Assembly (NCBI GenBank): GCA_902791035.1
Contig: CADAUA010000008.1
Span: 1-64,000, forward strand
Length of the DNA stretch: 64,000 nucleotides
Direction: 5' to 3'
From: an uncultured Coriobacteriaceae bacterium
GTDB taxonomy: Bacteria > Actinomycetota > Coriobacteriia > Coriobacteriales > Atopobiaceae
This document shows, piece after piece, positions 59,650 to 64,000 of this stretch. Below the pieces are notes generated by a model. The model had not been told where the DNA came from and ran no database searches. It worked only from the letters and a program-made list of their open reading frames with translations. Every line of letters starts with the position of its first letter. Within the stretch, counting starts at the first letter, position 1. Both the position numbers and the translations under genes were made by a program.

Positions 59650-60646
59650 GTTCCTGGGGCTTGCGGGGAGCGTTCCACTCCTGACCCTTGCTGGCTGCGG
59701 GACCGGCTCCGGCTCGTCCGCGCAGGATGGCACGGCGGCTGACGGTTCCGAGGCGCCCCAGGGCGGCTCCGACCAGGCCACGTCATCGGGCGCCCCCGCG
59801 TCCGGCGGCACGGCGCCCGAGGGCTTCTCCAAGGGCGCGGACGCGCGCGTGGTGGCCCTCTCCAAGTCGGTCGGCGAGCTCTGGACGCTCGCGGGCGGCA
59901 CCCTGGCCGGCGTGACCGACGACGGCCTGGAGCTGGCCGGTGCCGAGGGCGCGACCTCCGTGGGCACCATCTCCAAGCCCAACCAGGAGCAGATCGTGGC
60001 ACTGGAGCCCGACGTCGTCATGCTCACGCCCGACATCCCGGCCCACGTGGAGCTCAAGCCGACGCTCGAGGGCCTGGGCATAGCCACCTACGTGGCCACG
60101 GTCGAGTCCTTCGAGGACTACCAAGCCATCATGGCCGACCTCACGGCCGCCACCGGCCGCGACGACCTCTGGCAGGCCAACGTGGCCGACGTGGCCGAGG
60201 CCGTGGACGACGTGCGCGCCCGCGCCAAGGAGGCTGCCGCCAAGAGCGGAGTTGCCGGGGTCGTGGCCGGGGACGGTGCCAGCTACCTGGCCCTTCGCGT
60301 GAGCGCCAGCAAGAACAAGGTCCTCAAGTCCGACTACTTCGCCTGCGAGATCCTGGACGACATGCAGCTGACCAACGTGGCCGACGACTCCTCGGCCCTG
60401 GACGACCTCTCCATCGAGGCCATCGTGGCGGCCGACCCCACCTGGGTCTTCGTGGTGCCCCAGGGCCAGAACGACGAGGCCATGGCGGCCTTCAAGGAGT
60501 CCTTCGAAGACAAGCCCGCCTGGCCCGAGCTCACGGCCGTTAAGGAGGGTCGCGTGGTCACGCTGCCCAAGGACCTCTTCCAGTACAAGCCCAACGCCCG
60601 CTGGGGCGAGGCCTACGAGCACGCCTACGGGGTCGTCTTTGGCTAG
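59627..60646 (+). CDS. ABC substrate-binding lipoprotein (FecB/BtuF-like)
   Basis: A 339-residue binding lipoprotein of the iron-chelate/cobalamin class. Signal: SRREFLGLAGSVPLLTLAGCG, Tat-like twin Arg then lipobox Cys. A Gly/Ser/Ala linker runs to about residue 65, then the binding fold (EQIVALEPDVVMLTPDIPAHV, EAIVAADPTWVFVVPQG). Extracytoplasmic; it feeds the permease directly downstream. ACGGGAGGTA precedes the ATG. Confidence 0.9.
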   Translation: MLKLSRREFLGLAGSVPLLTLAGCGTGSGSSAQDGTAADGSEAPQGGSDQATSSGAPASGGTAPEGFSKGADARVVALSKSVGELWTLAGGTLAGVTDDGLELAGAEGATSVGTISKPNQEQIVALEPDVVMLTPDIPAHVELKPTLEGLGIATYVATVESFEDYQAIMADLTAATGRDDLWQANVADVAEAVDDVRARAKEAAAKSGVAGVVAGDGASYLALRVSASKNKVLKSDYFACEILDDMQLTNVADDSSALDDLSIEAIVAADPTWVFVVPQGQNDEAMAAFKESFEDKPAWPELTAVKEGRVVTLPKDLFQYKPNARWGEAYEHAYGVVFG

Positions 60647-61730
60647 CGAGCCTGCGGCGGGAGAGAAGGCCGGCGGCCCGGAGGGCGACGTGGGCCTGGC
60701 GGCTGCGCGTGGTGACAAGGACGCGCCGGCTGCAGGTGACCGTCCGGCGAGCCTGGTCCGGCCGCTCGTGGCGGGGCTTGCCTGCCTCGCCGCGCTGGTG
60801 GTGTCCTCGCTCCTGGTGGGGAACTCCGCGGTGGCCGCGGCCGACCTGGCTGCGGCGCTCGTGGGCGGGGGGCCTGCCGCCGCGCGGCTGGTCCTCTGGC
60901 AGGTGCGGCTGCCGCGCGTGCTTGCCGCCCTTGTCTGCGGCTCGGCACTCGCGGTCTCGGGACTCACGCTGCAGGTGGCCCTGGGCAACGACCTGGCCTC
61001 GCCCGGCCTCATGGGCGTGAACTCCGGGGCGGGCCTCGCGGTCCTCGTGGCCTCGCTCGTGGCGCCGGGGCTGGCTGGGCCGCGGCTGACCCTGGCCTTT
61101 GTGGGGGCCATGGGTGCGACGGCCGTCGTGTGGCTGGTCTCGCGAGCGGCGGGGACCTCGCGGTCCACGCTTGTGCTGGTGGGCGTGGCGGTGAGCTCGG
61201 TCTTCTCCGCAGGGATCGACGCGATCGTGACGGTCCGGCCGGACCTGGTGGCGGACCGCGTGTCCTTCACGCTGGGCGGCCTGCAGGGGGCGTCGCTCCC
61301 GCAGGTGGCGGTGGCGGCGCCGGTGCTCGCGGCGGGGCTTCTCGGCGTGGCGGCGCTCTCGGGCGGGCTGGAGCTCCTGCCCCTGGGCGACGAGACCGCC
61401 GCCGGCCTGGGGCTCGACGTGGGGCGCTGGCGGGTGCTCGCGGTGTGCGCGTCGGCGGGGTTGGCGGCCGTGGCCGTGAGCCTGGCGGGCGTGATTGGCT
61501 TCGTGGGACTGGTGGTGCCCAATGCCGTGCGGCGGGCGTGGGACGGCGGCGTGCGCGGAGGCCTGGCGCTCTGTCTGGTGTGGGGTCCGTGCCTGCTCCT
61601 GGGGTGTGACCTCCTGGCGCGCGTGCTCTTCTTCCCCTACGAGCTGCCCGTGGGGCTGGTGCTCTCTTTCGTGGGGGCGCCCTTCTTCGTGTGGCTGCTG
61701 GCAAGGCGGCGCAGGGGGTGGCGTGAGTGA
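60639..61730 (+). CDS. FecCD-family ABC permease
   Basis: A 363-residue permease with about ten helices. Family motifs are RLPRVLAALVCGSALAVSGLTLQ, NDLASPGLMGVNSGAG and AGVIGFVGLVVPNAVRR. An N-terminal 40 residues is a low-complexity charged extension; the TTG start at 60639 overlaps the preceding stop and a later start is possible. It works with the lipoprotein and the ATPase to import an iron chelate, cobalamin or other tetrapyrrole. Confidence 0.9.
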   Translation: MASEPAAGEKAGGPEGDVGLAAARGDKDAPAAGDRPASLVRPLVAGLACLAALVVSSLLVGNSAVAAADLAAALVGGGPAAARLVLWQVRLPRVLAALVCGSALAVSGLTLQVALGNDLASPGLMGVNSGAGLAVLVASLVAPGLAGPRLTLAFVGAMGATAVVWLVSRAAGTSRSTLVLVGVAVSSVFSAGIDAIVTVRPDLVADRVSFTLGGLQGASLPQVAVAAPVLAAGLLGVAALSGGLELLPLGDETAAGLGLDVGRWRVLAVCASAGLAAVAVSLAGVIGFVGLVVPNAVRRAWDGGVRGGLALCLVWGPCLLLGCDLLARVLFFPYELPVGLVLSFVGAPFFVWLLARRRRGWRE

Positions 61731-62554
61731 GCGGGAACGGGGCTGGCGTGCCAAAAGCGTCAGACACTCTTGGCCCGGACGCCTTTGGCACAGGCATCGC
61801 GGCGACCGGCCTGGCCTGCGGGTACGGCGAGAAGGTCGTGCTGCGGGCGGACTTGCTGGCGCTGTCGCGCGGGATGGTCACGGGCATCCTGGGCCGCAAC
61901 GGCTGCGGCAAGTCCACGCTGCTCCGGTCGCTCGCTGGGCTGGTGCCGTGCCAGGGGGAGGTCCTTCTCGGCGGGAGCGGCCTGCGTGGCCTCGGCCACC
62001 AGGAGCGCGCGCGGAGGGTGGCCTTCCTGCCACAGTCGCTCGCCGTGCCGGACATGACGGTGGCCACGCTCGTGAGCCACGGGCGCTACGCGCGGATGGG
62101 TCGCTCGAAGGTGATGGGCGCGGCAGATCGCGAGGCCGTGGTGGCGGCGCTTGCCACGGTGGGCATGGGGGACCTGGCCGACCGGCGGATGGCGGAGCTC
62201 TCGGGCGGGCAGCGGCAGCTGGCCTATCTGGCCATGGTGGTGGCGCAGGACGCGCCCATGCTGCTGCTGGACGAGCCCGGGACCTACCTGGACCTGGAGC
62301 ATCAGGTTCGGCTGGCCGCGCTCCTGCGCCGGCTGGCGGCTGCAGGCCGCGGCGTGGTGGTGAGCACGCACGACGTGGCCGCGGCCTTCTCGGCCTGCGA
62401 CCGGCTGGTGCTCTTGGGCGAGGGGCGGGTGCTGGGCGAGGGCGCGCCGGAGGTGCTGGCCGCGCAGCCGGCGCTCGTGAGGCGGTGCCTGGGCGTGGCG
62501 GTGGCGCCGCTGGACGTGCCGGGGGCCGTGCATCGCTACGTTGCCGTGGGGTGA
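61727..62554 (+). CDS. ABC transporter ATP-binding protein (FepC/BtuD-like)
   Basis: A 275-residue ATPase. Walker A GILGRNGCGKSTLLRSL, signature MAELSGGQRQLAYLAMV, Walker B MLLLDEPGTYLD and switch His in GVVVSTHDVAAA. GTG 61727 overlaps the permease stop (GTGA). The first 20 residues (SGNGAGVPKASDTLGPDAFG) are coded by the CCAAAAG hairpin, so the functional start may lie later, for example near 61798 before GIAATGLACGYGEKVV. Confidence 0.9.
   Translation: MSGNGAGVPKASDTLGPDAFGTGIAATGLACGYGEKVVLRADLLALSRGMVTGILGRNGCGKSTLLRSLAGLVPCQGEVLLGGSGLRGLGHQERARRVAFLPQSLAVPDMTVATLVSHGRYARMGRSKVMGAADREAVVAALATVGMGDLADRRMAELSGGQRQLAYLAMVVAQDAPMLLLDEPGTYLDLEHQVRLAALLRRLAAAGRGVVVSTHDVAAAFSACDRLVLLGEGRVLGEGAPEVLAAQPALVRRCLGVAVAPLDVPGAVHRYVAVG
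61748..61791. repeat. CCAAAAG hairpin within 5' end of ATPase gene
   Basis: GCCAAAAGCGT, CAG and ACACTCTTGGC (61750-61774), second copy of the element at 46466. A wider inverted repeat GTGCCAAAAGCGTC / GACGCCTTTGGCAC (61748-61761, 61778-61791) encloses it. Confidence 0.85.
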
Positions 62555-63173
62555 CGGGGCGGCGGGTGCGGTCTCCTTGGCCAGCGTCAACGGAAGTGAC
62601 GTACGAGTCCGCCGGTGACGCGGGGATGGCGCGCCGGTTGCACCGGTGTCGCGGGGATTCCGCGCCGGTTGCATTGTCTTGGGCCCCTCTGGCGCCATTT
62701 TTCGGTGCATCCGGGACCCCGGACGCTATTCTGGGCACGGCGGTGCATCCAGCGCGCTATTCTGGCTCGGCTCCCGCGCGAAGACGGCGGGCACCCTCGC
62801 CCTTCTCGCACCATGGGTATGGACGCGATCGGGTCGGGAGATAACGGACAGAAGTCGGCCCTAGGCGGCTCGAGGGGCCTGTTTTTCCTGCGGTTATATG
62901 ATGTTGAATCAACATCTGTCCGTTAATGCGGGAGTGGGAGGCACCCGCGCACGTAACCGCGCACCGCGTGACACGGGACCCGACCCCGCGGCACGCCGCG
63001 GGCGGTGCCGCTACGTTGCCGTGAGGTGACGGCGCGCCGGGTTGCGCTGCACAACCCATTACCCGACAAGCGCAAAATCGCACGCGAGCCACCGTACAGA
63101 CATGCGACAATGTGACCGACGCGATCGCTGGCGACGCAATCAGGGGCGTCGCGGTTGTCGGAGAGGAGAGTCC
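62555..63173. repeat. gene-free region with several repeats
   Basis: About 620 bases without a gene. At 62612-62690 there are two units of CGCGGGGATnnCGCGCCGGTTGCA type, and at 62700-62770 two units of GGTGCATCC...CGCTATTCTGG. The 84-bp element (62841-62924) follows, then GTGACACGGGACCCGACCCC (62967-62986) of the dispersed family. The promoter of asrA must lie near 63050-63160. Confidence 0.7.
62841..62924. mobile_element. 84-bp miniature inverted-repeat element, copy C
   Basis: Begins TAACGGACAGAAGTC and ends AACATCTGTCCGTTA, with TTTTCCTGCGGTTATATGA inside as in copy B. Termini are a little more diverged than in copies A and B. Confidence 0.7.
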
Positions 63174-64000
63174 ATGGGCTACGCGCTGGGCATGGACGGG
63201 TTTCGCGAGGTGGTTGGGGCCCTAGCCGGCCAATACCGCCTGTGGGCGCCCGTCCTCAAGGTTGGGGAGGGCCGCTTCACGGACACGGACGTCGTGCGCT
63301 ACGACTTCGTGACCTCGGCGGACGAGATCGAGTGGCACACGCGGTCCGACTACGCGTTCAAGGAGATCCTGACGCCGCTCTCCCAGACGCTCTTCTACTT
63401 CACGGACGGGCAGACCACGGTTCCGCCGGCCGACACGCGCGACGTCCTCGTCTTCCTGCGCGCCTGCGACCTCTGCGCCCTGCGTCGTCTGGACCAGGTC
63501 TACCAGCAGAGCGGCCCGCGGTCGGACTGGTTCTACGACCGCATCCGCGACCACGTGCGCTTTGCCCTCATCGGCTGCCCCGAGTCCCAGGAGGACTGCT
63601 TCTGCGTGTCCATGGGGTCGAACGTGGCGCCGGCCGGCAGCTATGACCTGTCGGTGGACTTCGTCGCCGGGACCGATGGCGAGCCCCAGGTCCTCATGGA
63701 CGTGCCGGCCGCCGACCTCGCGGCGCTCGTGGCCCCGCGCGCCACGGCCGAGCGCGACGTCGAGCCCGCGCACGTGACCGAGAACGAGACCAAGGTCACG
63801 GTGCCCGCCGAGGTCCCCAACTCCATCTACAAGTCCGACATCTGGGCGGAGTACAACGCCCGCTGCATCGAGTGCGGCCGCTGCAACTTCGTGTGCCCCA
63901 CCTGCACCTGCTACACCATGCAGGACGTCTTCTATACCGACAACGGCAAGGTCGGCGAGCGGCGCCGCGTGGCGGCAAGTTGCATGGTTGATGGCTACAC
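63174..64000 (+). CDS. asrA: anaerobic sulfite reductase subunit A (partial)
   Basis: Runs off the window end; 275 codons are visible from ATG 63174 (preceded by GGAGAGGAGAG) with no stop. VFLRACDLCALRRLDQVY and ALIGCPESQEDCFCVSMG are typical of AsrA, an iron-sulfur electron-transfer subunit, and the ferredoxin-like CIECGRCNFVCPTCTCY begins at about residue 232. With AsrB and AsrC, expected downstream, it would reduce sulfite to sulfide. The siroheme gene cbiK and the sulfite reductase upstream support this. Confidence 0.9.
   Translation, partial: MGYALGMDGFREVVGALAGQYRLWAPVLKVGEGRFTDTDVVRYDFVTSADEIEWHTRSDYAFKEILTPLSQTLFYFTDGQTTVPPADTRDVLVFLRACDLCALRRLDQVYQQSGPRSDWFYDRIRDHVRFALIGCPESQEDCFCVSMGSNVAPAGSYDLSVDFVAGTDGEPQVLMDVPAADLAALVAPRATAERDVEPAHVTENETKVTVPAEVPNSIYKSDIWAEYNARCIECGRCNFVCPTCTCYTMQDVFYTDNGKVGERRRVAASCMVDGY

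Noticed and set aside
1-64000. tRNA or rRNA genes
   Set aside because: I looked for cloverleaf-like ends and conserved rRNA stretches in the gaps and found none I could support; a dedicated scan (tRNAscan-SE, rRNA models) would decide.

Overview
The window is high-GC DNA (sampled genes look well above 60% G+C) from an anaerobic actinobacterium. Gene content and protein style (AsrA-type sulfite reductase, PTS-driven sugar loci, Lpd-type aromatic decarboxylase, many Tat lipoproteins) suggest class Coriobacteriia, perhaps an Olsenella/Atopobiaceae relative. That placement is inference; no rRNA or tRNA gene was recognised.

Layout. 1-1740: decayed DNA (a frameshifted AbiEii-type nucleotidyltransferase, a flavin-oxidoreductase remnant) and an AT-rich stretch full of TTGCAC sites. 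1741-12054: a regulated PTS locus: a PRD/PTS-domain activator, a small Cys-rich membrane protein, galactitol-type IIA, IIB and IIC, then five catabolic enzymes (2-hydroxyacid dehydrogenase, class II aldolase, Zn- and Fe-alcohol dehydrogenases, enolase-superfamily dehydratase). The substrate is unknown. 12116-12877: a broken AAA-ATPase. 12878-23101: a complete, tightly coupled type I-G (formerly I-U) CRISPR-Cas operon (csb1, csb2, cas3, csb3, cas4-cas1, cas2), a leader, and an array of 20 repeats and 19 spacers. 23263-37371: mixed genes: TPR protein, ACT protein, DUF4143 ATPase, NUDIX, LysR with an amidohydrolase/EamA pair, double cupin, a Rho-N-domain protein next to a degenerate macro-domain/HTH fusion, a TMEM175-like gene cut by one stop codon, and MerR. 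37795-42227: an aromatic-acid decarboxylase locus (UbiD, SLC13-type carrier, UbiX, LpdD-like) followed by an IPP isomerase. 42529-56964: housekeeping and peptide/amino-acid genes (HxlR with a divergent extradiol dioxygenase, M18 and PepT peptidases, MgtC, kinase, phosphatase, glyoxalase, threonine aldolase, an oligopeptide-binding lipoprotein with one internal stop, AzlCD, UDG). 57129-64000: a siroheme/sulfite theme: nitrite/sulfite reductase, sirohydrochlorin chelatase, a FecBCD-like ABC importer, and the start of asrA running off the window.

The most unusual property is the density of short palindromic and inverted-repeat elements between genes. At least six families recur: a GTGACA.../GGGTC(G/A)GA... 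family, an 84-89 bp element with AATAACGGACAGAAGTTG termini, a 73 bp element with TAGCATACACTCTGC termini, a hairpin with CCAAAAG/CTCTTGG arms at two gene starts, a CCAGGGGGTACTCCCCTGG-like hairpin family, and a near-duplicate pair of perfect 30-bp palindromes. One member of the first family is a 96-bp hairpin sitting in frame inside the cobaltochelatase gene. No transposase is encoded here, so these elements would have to be mobilised in trans, if at all.
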